The notes beneath the pieces were generated by a model. It had not been told where the DNA came from. It ran no database searches and saw only the letters and a list, made by a program, of their open reading frames with translations. A stretch of 64,000 nucleotides of DNA, from NCBI GenBank assembly GCA_946902985.2, contig OX336393.1, forward strand, positions 360,574,779 to 360,638,778, given 5' to 3'. Every line of letters starts with the position of its first letter. The first letter of the stretch is position 1. A program made the translations under genes and the position numbers. Positions 19,421 through 30,126 of the stretch are shown here, in pieces. Source of the DNA: Meconema thalassinum. Taxonomy: Eukaryota; Arthropoda; Insecta; Orthoptera; Tettigoniidae.

Positions 19421-21090
19421 AGGAGAGGAATATTTTTTATTTACTTTGTTTTAGCTTAGTTTTCACGAAGAAGGTACATTATTTAAAAATATATTACCGG
19501 TATACAATATATTTTAATTAATTAAATGTATGTTTTTTATCAGTGAGAGCGTAGTGAAAGGAGCAAAGTAGATCGATTAACAGATAAAAATAATAATCAG
19601 TTATTCAACCAATTGATTAATCGATTGAACGCTCAATCGATTAATCGTCATTTGTAACAATCATTCGAGTTTTCTGCTAATAATGGATTATTCGAGAAAT
19701 CAAATTATTCGATTGAAAGTATCAGTCCTAATTCTAGCTTCACTTTAATGGTAAATACGGCACATATACATACATATATACATATATTTCTGGCTACTTC
19801 CTTAACTTGGGTAACTTAACCATTATTATAAAATCCCAATAGCTTCTTTCAAATTTCAATATCGTAGGAGTAGGATTCTATTCGAGATAAAAGCGTGCAC
19901 CAAGCCACACATTCTATCTCCCCCTCTATTTCTCCAACCACAGTCTTACAGAGCACTTGGTTGGGCTCCAACTAATCGCATTTCCTCTCTTCCGAACCAA
20001 TCCCCCCCTCACAAACCTCTTCTCAGTTCCATAGCTTTTCTTTCTCAATCATTCGGCGCAAGTGTTTCTCAAAGACGTCTTCGGCAACGTCGATCGCTGC
20101 GTATTGTCTCATGGTTGATTCTGTCCGCTGGCTCTTAACGCTTCACTCAATTTATCCGCCTTTCTTCTTAGCTTCCGGCTGGCTTGTGACAACACACACA
20201 CACACCTCTCGGCCAGATAAATCAATACAGAGCCCGAGGAAGATGTCAACCCCGTCTCAGGAGGTCATTAAGGGTCCCTGCGGAAATTTCTGGCTCGTAA
20301 TACTGTGCCACCCGCCACAACTCAAATGTCAGTGGGTCATTAGATATTCCTGAATGTTCTGTCAGCGCCAAACCTACATTATTAGTTTACTTGAAAGTGA
20401 AAAACAACTTTCAGTATATTCCGTAGTGAAAACCTTTCCTGGAGTAAGTTAACACAGAACTAATGCATATGTAACTTTATCAGACTTTATTGAAATATTA
20501 GAAGCCGTTTGTCAGTGTTGCATAAGATACAATATTTTCAGTCGGTCAACACGAGTGTACTTAAATTGGATTGGACGATGAATTGCAATTAAAGAGTTCA
20601 TTCAAAGAACCAGACCAATCTAAAAATTAAATTGTTCAGAAACTGTAAACAAAAAAGAACCACAAAAATACAGTATAGCTTCATTTGTGCTGAATAAAGT
20701 AAAAATTGTCTCACTAACAGCTTTACATTGCACAAAAAAATATTTTTTATGAGGACAGTTGACAAGAAATATAAATAAAACTTGGGACTATATAGGTTTT
20801 GGCTGAAATCTTGATTACAAATATGAAAAATATTTAATCATCAAATACGATAATTAGTATGTAAATCATAACAAAGTTCAAATCATTATTGAATCTCAAA
20901 CATTCCAGTTGAAACGCATTGGACTTGTCTTATTTTTGTAGAATCCCCAATATTTCACACTCGTACATAACCCGACCTGTCTGCTTTTTGGAGACAGCAA
21001 TGTTATCTATACGTAGAGCTGGCCTGGAAGAGGAAGAATATGTTGTTGTTTGTAAAGTAAGAACTAAAAACTGAGGGAATCATTGAATGA
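19421..21090. other. AT-rich non-coding DNA including the second AATCGATTAATCG cluster
   Basis: The cluster lies at 19568-19720. The rest (to 21090) is AT-rich, apart from a less AT-rich part at about 19880-20350 with a CACACACACAC run at about 20192. The 80-codon ORF at 20111 matches nothing recognisable. Confidence 0.45.
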
Positions 21091-21121
21091 TCTGTTGTTG
21101 TTGTTTGAGTCTTCAGTCTTT

Positions 21122-21670
21122 TTACTGGTTTGATGCAGCTCTCCATGCCTCCCTGTCCTGAGCTAATCGTTTCATCTCTACATAGCTCCGACACCCTACA
21201 TCGGAGGCAATCTGTTTAACATATTCTAACCTTGGTCTACCCCTACAGTTTTTGTCCTCGACCCTTCCTTCCATAACTAAGCTTGCTATTCCTGGGTGTC
21301 TTAGTATGTGTCCTACCAACCTATCTCTTCTCTTCATTAGCAGTCGCCAGAAACATCTCTCCTCTCCCACTCGTCTTAATACCTCTTTGTTTGTTTGTTT
21401 GTAACCCTATCTACCCATCTGATCTTCAGCATTCTCCTGTAACACCACATTTCAAATGCTTCAATTCTCCTCTTTTCTGCTGCACCAATAGTCCAAGTTT
21501 CACTTCCATAGAGCGCCACGCTCCAGACAAAGGCTTTCAAAAATGACTTCCTAATACCTAAATCTATATTCGATGTCAGCAGATTCCTTTTTTGTAGAAA
21601 TGCTTTCTTTGCCTGAGCCAACCTACTTTTAATATCCTCTTTGCTTCGTCCATCACTGGTTATTCCTAAG
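21122..21670 (-). pseudogene. LINE C-terminal tail in two shifted frames
   Basis: Two open pieces, 21376-21621 (KAFLQKRNLLTSN, WSVALYGSETWTIGAAEK, EMWCYRRMLKIRWVDRVTN) and 21122-21370 (GEERCFWRLLMKRRDRLVG, RHPGIASLVMEGRV, GRPRLEYVKQIASDVG), form the post-RT tail common to arthropod endonuclease-RT proteins. They are joined at a (ACAA)n microsatellite-like expansion (plus-strand TTTGTTTGTTTGTTTG near 21384) that shifts the frame. The plus-strand copy at 63.0 kb lacks this expansion. Confidence 0.85.
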
Positions 21671-21692
21671 TAACAGAAGTATCCTACTTCCT

Positions 21693-24041
21693 TCAGCTTT
21701 TCACCTCCATAGAGGTTTCTGATTTATTTCGGCTGCATTCCAGTATTTTTGTTTTACATTTATTAATTTTCATCATGAATTCTTTCTGTAAGACGGAGTC
21801 CATACCATTCAAAAACTCATTCAAATCCTCAGGCTTGTCATCAGCAAATCTCAGAGTTGAAATTATTTCTCCTTGAAATTTTTCCCTAATTTCCTTCATT
21901 GCTTGTTCAATGTAAAGATTGAAAAGTATGGGTGATAAGTTGCAGCCTTGCCTTACACCTTTCTGAATATCAGCTTCTCTCTCATGTCCTTCAACTCGAA
22001 TGACTGCTGTCTGGTTTCTGTACAGATTGTATATCACCCTCCTATCCCTGTACTTTATTCCAATTGATTTCAAAATGTCAAACAATTTAGTCCAATCAAC
22101 GTTATCAAAAGCCTTTTCTAAGTCTACAAAAGCCATGAACGTTCTCTTATCTTTCCTTATTCTACCTTCTAAAATCAGCCTAAGACTTAGTACAGCTTCC
22201 CTTGTTCCTACATTTCTCCTGAAACCAAACTGGTCTTCACCCAACTCCGTTTCTATCTGGCTTTCAATCCTCTTGTAAATTATTCTAGACAGGATCTTTG
22301 AAGCATGAGTAATCAAGCTGATTGTACGGTAATCTTCACATCTGTCAGCTCCCACTTTCTTTGGTATAGGGATGATTACATTCTTCTTGAAATCAGGGGG
22401 TACCTCACCTGTCTCATAAATCCTACACACCAAGTGAAATAACCTGATCAGACCTTCATCTCCTATGCAGCGTAGCAACTCAATCGGTATATCATCTATG
22501 CCTGGTGCTTTGTTCCTGCTTAAGTCTTCCAAAGCTCTATCAAATTCTGATCTCAATATTAAATCTCCTTTCGCATCCTCATCAATTTCCTCCTCCCTTT
22601 CCATTACATGATTCTCAATCTCCTTTCCCTTATACAAACTCTCTATGTAAGCTTTCCATCTCTCAACCTTTTCTTCCCTATCTGTTAGAGGCTTTCCATT
22701 TGTGTCCTTAATATTACAGCACTTAGTCTTCTTTTCCCCAAAAGTATTCTTAATCCTTCGATAAGCTGTGTCTACTTTTCCTAATTTCAGACAATTTTCT
22801 ATACCTGCACATTTCTCTTTCAACCATTCTTCTTTCGCTTCCTTGCACTTCTTGTTAACCTCATTTCTCAGACGTCTGTATTCTGCTTTCCCCTTTTCAT
22901 CTCTTAGATTCTTGTGTTTCCGCCTTTCATCCATCAATTCTAGTATATCCTGAGTGATCCACGGTTTTCTACCTATTCTTTCTTTCCTACCAATGTTTTC
23001 TTCTGCGGATTTTGTTATTTCATTCTTCAAAAGTGCCCATTCGTCTGCAATTGAAGTTTGTTTAGGGTTTTTCATTAGTCCTTCCTTTATACTCTTCTTG
23101 AATCTTTCGTTTACATCCTTCTCTTTCAGTCTGTCTATTGCCCACCTTTTTGGCTTTTGACTTTTCTTCAGTTTCTTCAACTTTAATCTGCATTTCATTA
23201 CAACCAGATTGTGATCAGAGTTTATGTCAGCACCAGGATATGTTTTACAATCCAAAATCTGGTTTCGAAACCTCTGCTTGACCATAATGAAGTCGATTTG
23301 GTAACGCCCTGTATCTCCTGGTCTCATCCATGTGTATATTCTTCTATTGTGGTTATTGAATAAGGTGTTAGCTATGACCAATTCATGCTCGGTGCAGAAT
23401 TCTACCAGCCTGCTTCCTCGATCATTCCTTTCACCTAATCCGAAATCTCCTACTATCTTCCCTTCTCTCCCTTTTCCTACCACAGCATTCCAATCTCCCA
23501 TTACTATAACATTTTCATCACCCTTGATATACCTCAGAATTTCGTCTATTTCTTCGTAGACCTTTTCAACATCCTCATCATCAGCTTGACTGGTAGGCAT
23601 ATAGACTTGTACCACTGTAGTGCAGGTAGGTTTTGTATTGATTTTTGCTACAATAATCCGTTCACTATATTGCTCATAATATTCCACCCGCTGTCCAAGT
23701 TTCCTACTCAATATGAGGCCAACCCCTGCTTGGCCATTGTTTGATTTAGTGCTAATGACCCTATAGTCTCCTGACCAAAAGTCCTGTTCTTCCTGCCAGC
23801 GCATTTCACTAATCCCAACCAAATCCAACCTCAACCTATCCATTTCCCTTTCTAAGTTTTCTAACCTTCCACTTCCTAGCAGACTTCTAACATTCCACGC
23901 TCCGATCCGTAGAATGTCAGATTTCCTCTTTGTCACTTCTGTGATGTTAACCCCCTCTCGAGTAGTCCCCACCCGGAGATCCGAACGGGGGACTAGTTTA
24001 CCTCCGGATTGAAATTTTACAAGGGAGGAGGCCATCATCAC
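21693..24041 (-). pseudogene. LINE endonuclease-reverse transcriptase, main open frame
   Basis: 782 codons. The N-terminal exonuclease-endonuclease-phosphatase domain is evident: GAWNVRSLLGSGRLENL, ISEMRW, the GDWNAVVG motif and SDHN near the domain end. The RT domain follows with IPIPKK, FGFRRNVGTREA, FVDLEKAFDNVDW (catalytic Asp), KGVRQGCNLSPILFNLYIE and RFADD (catalytic Asp pair). Directly after RFADD the sequence jumps to KPEDLNEFLNG, so several codons that normally follow are missing, which should damage the palm. The frame stops at 21693-21695, where a one-base shift leads into the C-terminal tail in another frame. Domain assignment is firm; activity is very unlikely. Confidence 0.9.
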
Positions 24042-24150
24042 ATGTAATTATGCATAGAGAGGTGCATATCCTCGGGAATAGCATACGGCTGTAGTTTCCC
24101 GTTGCTTTCAGCCGTGCAGCAGGACGCAGTGTAGCCATTATTGGCTTATA

Positions 24151-24676
24151 TTATCAATATCTTAACCGTCTATAAGACTAGTAAAGAATTGATTTATTCT
24201 GAAAGGCTGCTACTCCCTTTCAGAATAAGTAAAGAGCAATTCTACTAACAAAAATACTAACCTTCTACCGTACTAACAATTAAATACCAAAACTCTACTA
24301 ACAAAAAACATAAGTTCCACCAACAACAAATACTACCACTAAAACATTCTGTCAACAGGCATACTCACATGCACCCTCACACAACACAGTCTACTGAAAC
24401 AATGAACTATAACTAATAAACAATGCAACTGCTACCAGACACACTCACACACCACAGCATAATAGAACAATGACATATATCTAATAGACAAACTACCTAC
24501 TTACAACTAAAACTAACTACATACTTACTGTACTTTTATTTGAATTGACAATATTTACAAATAGCAATTTAGATAGAAAATACTTACAAAATGTAATTTA
24601 GATTCAAAATTGTCACAAAATGCAATTTAAGGGGGACGTATGCAAAATTGCACTAAGTGAGAAATGGTTTCATTTC
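24151..24676. other. A/C-rich non-coding DNA
   Basis: Rich in ACTAACAAAAA and ACTAC words from 24240 to 24530. No ORF or recognised element. Confidence 0.4.
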
Positions 24677-24736
24677 GGCTGTATTAAGGTAAATAAGGAG
24701 GATTGTGGCTGTATTAAGGTAAATAAGGAGGATTGT
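24677..24736. repeat. Perfect 30-bp tandem duplication
   Basis: Two adjacent identical 30-base units starting GGCTGTATTAAGG at 24677 and 24707. The duplication is visible in the translated plus frame as a repeated CIKVNKEDCG-like peptide. Confidence 0.9.
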
Positions 24737-24920
24737 GTAGTAATATTGTGTTGTTCTAATTTGTATGTACGTACAAAATATTCATATGTAATTCACGAAC
24801 CCTTGCAGATAAAACTAACTACCTCACATAACAAGATTCAAACTATCCAAATATAAACACCAATTGTACGCACAACATTTTTGTAGTTAGATAACATTGT
24901 ATATAGATTTAAACCTCAAC

Positions 24921-24985
24921 TCAGTGATCAAGATCTGATGATGACCGCTTGAAGGTCGAAACGCGTAATCCAAAAATTGCCCCAT
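24921..24985 (+). ncRNA. Hammerhead ribozyme-like motif, best copy
   Basis: CTGATGA (24935-24941) matches the hammerhead core, and GAAA (24958-24961) matches the second core strand. Between them GACC (24943-24946) pairs with GGTC (24954-24957) as stem II, with one extra U at 24942. After GAAA, ACGCGTA could form a minimal stem III. Flanking GAT/ATC and CAA/TTG segments could make a bulged stem I. Hammerheads of this compact kind are known from Penelope-like elements and retrozymes. The extra U is not canonical, so self-cleavage is unproven. Confidence 0.4.
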
Positions 24986-24999
24986 TATAAAGTGATCAT

Positions 25000-25780
25000 A
25001 ACTAATACATGGATTCCCCCCCCCAGGAGTGTTGTTTATTGTTCAAATATTATATACCTTCGTAAATTGTACCCCACCCAGTGATCAATCAAATAGCAGG
25101 TTCGATGGCTCAGGTTTATAGTAGGAGTATTGGAACTACACATTTCGTCGGATGAATGACCCGAAGGTTATTTCTTGAAACCATCAGTTCTTATTTCAAC
25201 CTTGTTTACGAATTCCATTTAGACTTTGATTTTGCTAGAACCCGGATTTGTCATGATAGTAGTTTATTCTTCTTCAGAGGAAGACCTTTGCCGTTGTTGT
25301 AATATTGTGTTCTTACACAAATAGTAGAATGGGCCACTGCCAATTAAAAATAATTCTTTAACCACGAGTAATTTGAAGGATATTTTCAATCCTAGTGCCA
25401 TGAACTGAATGAATTTATTATAAAACTATAATTCTTATTTCCGCATTCTGTCGAAGAATTGCAAGTTGTGAAAGTTGCTAAAAATGGCCATGAATATAAA
25501 TATTTTTATAATAATGTTCCCAAGTGGAAAATTGAATAGCTGAATGGTTCAACCATTTATTGATCAAGTTGATGATTCAGAAATCATATATTTTGTTAGG
25601 AACTTGAAGTTCATAATCGAGTCACTTCTCGAATGTTAAATGTCAGAAGAACGATTAATTGTTGTTGTGCTTCGCACAGTTCTTCGATGCTATGCTCAAG
25701 GTCAAATACTTTTCAGATGTTATTAATATGTGTTAATAATTTGTGTTGCTTCAATGATGATAATATTTTCGACGATATAA
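25000..25780. other. AT-rich non-coding DNA
   Basis: No ORFs with recognisable motifs. A CCCCCCCC run lies at 25016-25023, then unremarkable AT-rich sequence. Confidence 0.4.
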
Positions 25781-25782
25781 TA

Positions 25783-25813
<31 letters not shown>

Positions 25814-25875
25814 GTTATTGGCTTTAGGCCCCCTTCTAACTATTCTGGCTTTTAGAGACGCGTGAAGAGGAATAC
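25781..25875 (-). mobile_element. SINE (family A) fragment, 3' tail only, minus strand
   Basis: An (AAT)n run is followed by GGCTTTAGGCCCCC and TCTGGCTTTTAGAGACGCG, the same as the tail-proximal part of the complete minus copy at 60.3-60.6 kb. The head is missing. Confidence 0.65.
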
Positions 25876-26013
25876 GATGTATTTATCTCAAAGAGTCAAT
25901 TTTTGGATTTGTCTGGTTTTTGGAATGAATCCTGTAATTAATTTTCTAGTGCCTGAAATAAATCACATGAGCTATGTATACACTTAAACTTCTCATAAAA
26001 TAGAAAGCTAAAT

Positions 26014-26378
26014 TTTTGTTGTTTTATTTGAGGGGCTTGGACATCGTGGATATTTAGCCCCGCGAACTTGGGTGTATATATATATATTTGTTTTTTGAAA
26101 TCCTGACATATTGTAATATCTGTAACGACGTATTTATTTGTAATTCAGGCAAGGATTGTGAATGAGGCATCCGTAGCCTCAAGTTTGGAACCATTTGCTT
26201 AGACTGGGAGTGGGAAACCATGGGAAAACCATTTCAGGATGGCTGAGATAGGAATCGAATCCAGTTATTCTCACATTTGCCTCACTAGGCTGAGTGTATC
26301 CAATCCAGCCTTCAGACCAGAGTAAAATTCCTAGGTAGAGCCAGGGATGGAACTCGGACCTCTGGGGTGGCAGGAAAG
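26014..26378 (-). mobile_element. tRNA-derived SINE (family B), minus strand
   Basis: The full family order reads from the left: TTGAGGGGCTTGGACATCG, a (TA)n patch, AGGCATCCGTAGCCTC, GGGAAACCATGGGAAAACC, GGCTGAGATAGGAATCGAA, then the end TGGAACTCGGACCTCTGG (complement of the box B side). Its 5' head end lies near 26375. Confidence 0.7.
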
Positions 26379-26454
26379 CTAAATTACACTGGTTCGTGAA
26401 GTGAACATTATCAGATTCTACTAACTTAGGCTTAGTTTATGATCAGTGGATATG

Positions 26455-27140
26455 TTGTTGTTGTTGTTGTTGTTTGAGTCTTCAGACTGTTCACTGGTTT
26501 GATGCAGCCTTCCACCCTTCCCTGTCCTTAGCTAATCATTTCACTTCTACATAGCTACCACACCCTACATCCGAGGCAATCGGCAATCAGTTTAACATAT
26601 TCTAACCTTGATTTACTCCTACGTTCCTTATCCTTGACCCTACCTTCCTTAACTTACTTTGCTATTACCGGGTGTCTTAGTATGTGTCCTACCAACTTAT
26701 CTCTTCTCTTCAAAAGCAGTCGCCAGACGCATCTCTCCTCTCGCAATCGTCTTACTACCTCTTAATTTGTAACCCTATCTACCCATCTGATCTTCATTAT
26801 TCTCCTGTAACACCATATTTCAAACGCTTCCATTGCCCTCTTTTCTGCTGCTCGAACAGTCCTAGTTTCACTTCGATAGAGCACCACGCTCCAGACAAAG
26901 GCTTCCAAAAATGACTCCCTTATACCTAAATCTATATTTGATGTCAATAGATTCCTTTTCTGTAGAAATGCTTTCCTTGCCTGTGCTAACCTCTTAGCTT
27001 CGTAAGCAACAGAAGTCTCCTACTTCCTTTAGACTTCATGTCCCATTTCGACCTCCATAGGGGTTTTTGATTTCTTTTGGTTGCATGCGAATATTTTTGT
27101 TTTACAATATTTTATTAATTTTCATCTTGAATTCTTTCCG
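26455..27140 (-). pseudogene. 3' fragment of the CAA-tailed LINE
   Basis: It starts on the plus strand with a GTTGTTGTTGTTGTTGTT tail and TTTGAGTCTTCAGAC. The coding part is minus: an open stretch (26762-26947) carries TSNIDLGIRESF, WSVVLYRSETRT and RRIMKIRWVDRVTN. The more C-terminal segment is broken by stops and frameshifts. It continues left of the tail to a piece equivalent to the GMKINKCKTK region near 27110-27140. Strongly 5'-truncated. Confidence 0.85.
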
Positions 27141-27144
27141 CATG

Positions 27145-27760
27145 TGGGATATGTATATAACACATATGTACAACAGTATTTACAGGTTTTAAGCTCCATA
27201 ATTATAATTTGTAACGAGTTGTTTTATAGCGATATATTCAGAAATAATCCACTGTAAGTAAGTCTACTTTTAGTCAAGGGTCCGTCAAGATGAGCCCTGA
27301 ATATCAAGTGTATTCGTTTGTTCTTGATTTGCAGCTGAGTTAACGTGACATTGAGTGTAAGTACCTTTAAGTTTCAACCACAACCATTAGCAGTAATGTA
27401 CAACCTTGTAACTGTATTCCTATGACCAAGTGAAAACAACAGTGACTGCATAATTATGTTTACGATCGTGGATGGGCAAATTGTTAAGACATTATTTTCA
27501 ACTCGCGGTATAAAAGAACCATTAACGCGATATTTAATGAGGAGGGACCGCGTTATTGTTTTTCAGCTATATTTTCCCTTACTTCTAAATACAAAAATAC
27601 TTAAATACTTTTTCGAATCACACTCAAAAGAGCGAATTCTGCCGTACCTAATAAAAACTTGAAATCATCCCATGATCATTCTATGATCAAACATTCATTT
27701 ATAACTACTCTATTTTATTGGACTATCTATTTACACAGTAACATATAATAGTACATTATG
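27145..27760. other. AT-rich non-coding DNA
   Basis: The single 68-codon ORF (27456-27662) resembles no known family. No element boundary found. Confidence 0.4.
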
Positions 27761-28690
27761 CAACGAGCCTATAATGGCAATAATTAAGACACTAGTATCT
27801 TTATAAAACGAGCGAAGCCAGTTGTTTATATACGACTATAATTATAACTTTATTATACGTTCTAATATAAAAATTCAAAAATATATGTCGAGATTATGTC
27901 GGTTGAATTCTTCTCCTTGGGAATTGTGTGGGCTCAGCATTTGATCTCTAGTCAGTAACGAATCCCAAACTTTGAAACACTGCTTATCGTGAAGTAGCAC
28001 CAACCGATAGCGCACAGGGACTATGTTGGATCATATTGTTATTTTGTTCAAATAATACATAAAAGGCTGTTACAAACGCTATAAAATTAAAATGTATCGT
28101 ATTATCAACTATTTATTCTTCAAATTCGATGCGTAGAGAATGTCGACGGAAGGCAATTCATGAATTGAGTACCGAGTAGAACAATTATGACATCTGGAAG
28201 AAATGTTTCGCGTATGAAATCCATTTACTGAACAGAGAGCTGGATTATAATTTCCGTGGAACTAATGTCATACGCATGCTCCCTCCACGACATTCTGGCG
28301 TGTTTATGTCAACAACACCATTCACTAAAAATGTCGGCGAAATCTTACGACTGTGTAGAAATTGTAGTTGCCAATATTAAAGTACAGTGCAATTTCTTTT
28401 GCAATATTGCCCAGTTTGTTTATGCATTGTAACTGCAATGGTTCATCAAATATAGGCTACATTTACATCTTCCAAATCATGTAATTCTTGTCCGACATGT
28501 TGCATTTTGAGTACAGGTCAGAAGCTATCTTTACCTAATTGGTCAATGAATGAAAATATTGAGCTCTGATAGGTTGGAGAAACTTTGTTATAATGAAAAG
28601 TAGTACTTTAATGACCCCCGCTAAGATACAGTTTTCTGACATATTTATATATCGACATCGTCGAACATAAAGCGTTTTATTTCAACGTAC
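27760..28690. repeat. Dispersed repeat I, copy 1 (hairpin arm deleted)
   Basis: It begins AGTACATTATGCAACGAGCC, as at 55.80 kb, and ends near TTTTCTGACATATTTATATA...TCGAACATAAA, as at 56.24-56.28 kb. The right arm of the hairpin present in the 55.8-kb copy is missing here. An internal block (AGGCTGTTACAAAC...AAATTCGATGCG) also occurs at 46.54-46.62 kb. Confidence 0.65.
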
Positions 28691-29155
28691 ACACAGGATC
28701 ACAGATACAAATCATCCCAACCGCTAAAATTTCACTGAACGTTTACATCAGTTTCACATTATTGACATTTCCACTTCGAGCTGTATTTAGAATAGGTTTA
28801 TCTTTCTGCGTTAATTTAAAAATTGTAACAGTCCTGATTTTTTGTCTTTTTGAGTATTTTTAATGATTTTAGATACGGTAATTAATACTTTGGAAATAGT
28901 TTCGAATTCAGTCTTTCTATACAATTGTGTGTCAATCTTGCAATTTAATTGATACGAAATAGAGTTTGCTCAAGAAGGTTATAATGTAACTGAAACCAGT
29001 ACAGTGTAAACAAGGATTACAATTAATTGACTTACGCTATAATTTTCCTATTTCATTAAACTTTGTCAATAAGGATTTTGGGTAGACATGGTAGTTTCAT
29101 ATCTTTTCGTGGTAGGATCATATTAAGAAACAGAACTGTTTTGTTCTGAAAACCT
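28690..29155. other. AT-rich spacer
   Basis: Nothing recognised. Confidence 0.4.
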
Positions 29156-29156
29156 C

Positions 29157-29490
29157 CGTGGCTTAGGCGGCAACACGCCGGTCTCTCACCACTGGGTTCA
29201 TGGTTCAAATCCCGGTCCTCCATGTGAGATCTGTACTGGACAAAACGGAGGCAGACCGGTTTTCCTCCGGGTCTCCGGTTTTCCCTGTCATAAATTTCAT
29301 TCTAGCAACACACTCCACTATCATTTAACCTCATCTGTCATTATTTTAATCATTGCCTCAGAGGAGTGCAACAGGCTTCGGTAGCCGGCACAGTTCATAT
29401 CCTCGCCGCTAGATGGGAGCTTCATTCATTCCATCCCTGACTCGGTCGGTCGACTGAAAGCAGGCCGTGGATGTTCATTTTCAACTGTTT
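29157..29490 (+). mobile_element. tRNA-derived SINE (family H), plus strand
   Basis: The head reads CCTCCGTGGCTTAGGCGG (box A-like), with box B GGTTCAAATCCC about 45 bases on. The body holds ATGTGAGATCTGTACTGGAC, a GGTTTTCCTCCGGGTCTCCG block and TATCCTCGCCGCTAGATGGG. A minus copy at 63.53-63.86 kb shares every block in order. Transcribed by Pol III in principle. No long A tail; the copy ends in TTTTCAACTG. Confidence 0.85.
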
Positions 29491-30125
29491 TGTTCTACTA
29501 TTCCGTTACTGCAACCTTACTAATGTGGTTAGTTAGTTGAATACCTCAAAACAGTCACTAGTAGCCTACAGCTATTGCAATGACAGAAGCTGCATGCCAC
29601 GAAGTTGTAAACTCCTAAACGATAAACAAAAGCTAACTTCACCGGACCTCATTAACGTGCCCAAGAGCAATAGAACATGCGGCTGTTATTGCCGATAATT
29701 TCAGATTGGCACTGCATATTATTTGGCTGTTAACTTATGTACAATACAACTAAGGGCGAGCAAGTAAAACAAGCTACAACGTCGTTTCCTAATCGGTACA
29801 TCCGGCCCTGGGTAGCAGTGTAGCAGCAGAAACGTGCAGATGGCAAATGAAGCCAATAATAGCTTCATGGAGCCCCTTGAGTGCCGTCTGTCTCAGTTAG
29901 CCCGGCTTGCAAAACAAATAGCACAAAGTGGACCAATTAGACTATGCCTATTTTACTAAGTGGACAATTTATGGGAAGATCGGCGATAACGCAGAGGCAC
30001 TCCGAGTTAAATAGTTTTTGCGCAAATTACATTATCTACTGAGATTTACCAAAAAATCAAGGAAATAATACAAAGGACGGGTTTAATATAATATACCCCA
30101 GGTCAAGATGGCCTGAATGACGTCA
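29490..30125. other. Unannotated spacer
   Basis: Moderate base composition, no ORF over 60 codons, no recognised repeat. Confidence 0.4.
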
Positions 30126-30126
30126 A

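Larger units (their letters stand above)
21093..24150 (-). mobile_element. Near-complete non-LTR retrotransposon (endonuclease + RT, CAA-tailed)
   Basis: Minus-strand element of about 3.05 kb. Its 5' leader (24045-24150) precedes an ATG at 24039-24041; one long ORF follows, and the 3' end is a (CAA)n run seen on the plus strand as TGTTGTTGTTG near 21093. Other 3' copies at 16.8, 26.5 and 63.0 kb share the same tail, which fixes the 3' end. Simple-repeat 3' tails and a single EN-RT ORF resemble RTE-type and related LINEs ('endonuclease-reverse transcriptase' of arthropods). It would copy itself by target-primed reverse transcription and is a likely driver for CAA-tailed copies here. Confidence 0.85.

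Noticed and set aside
22000..23559. Several plus-strand ORFs of 60-90 codons
   Set aside because: Antisense shadows of the LINE endonuclease-RT gene.
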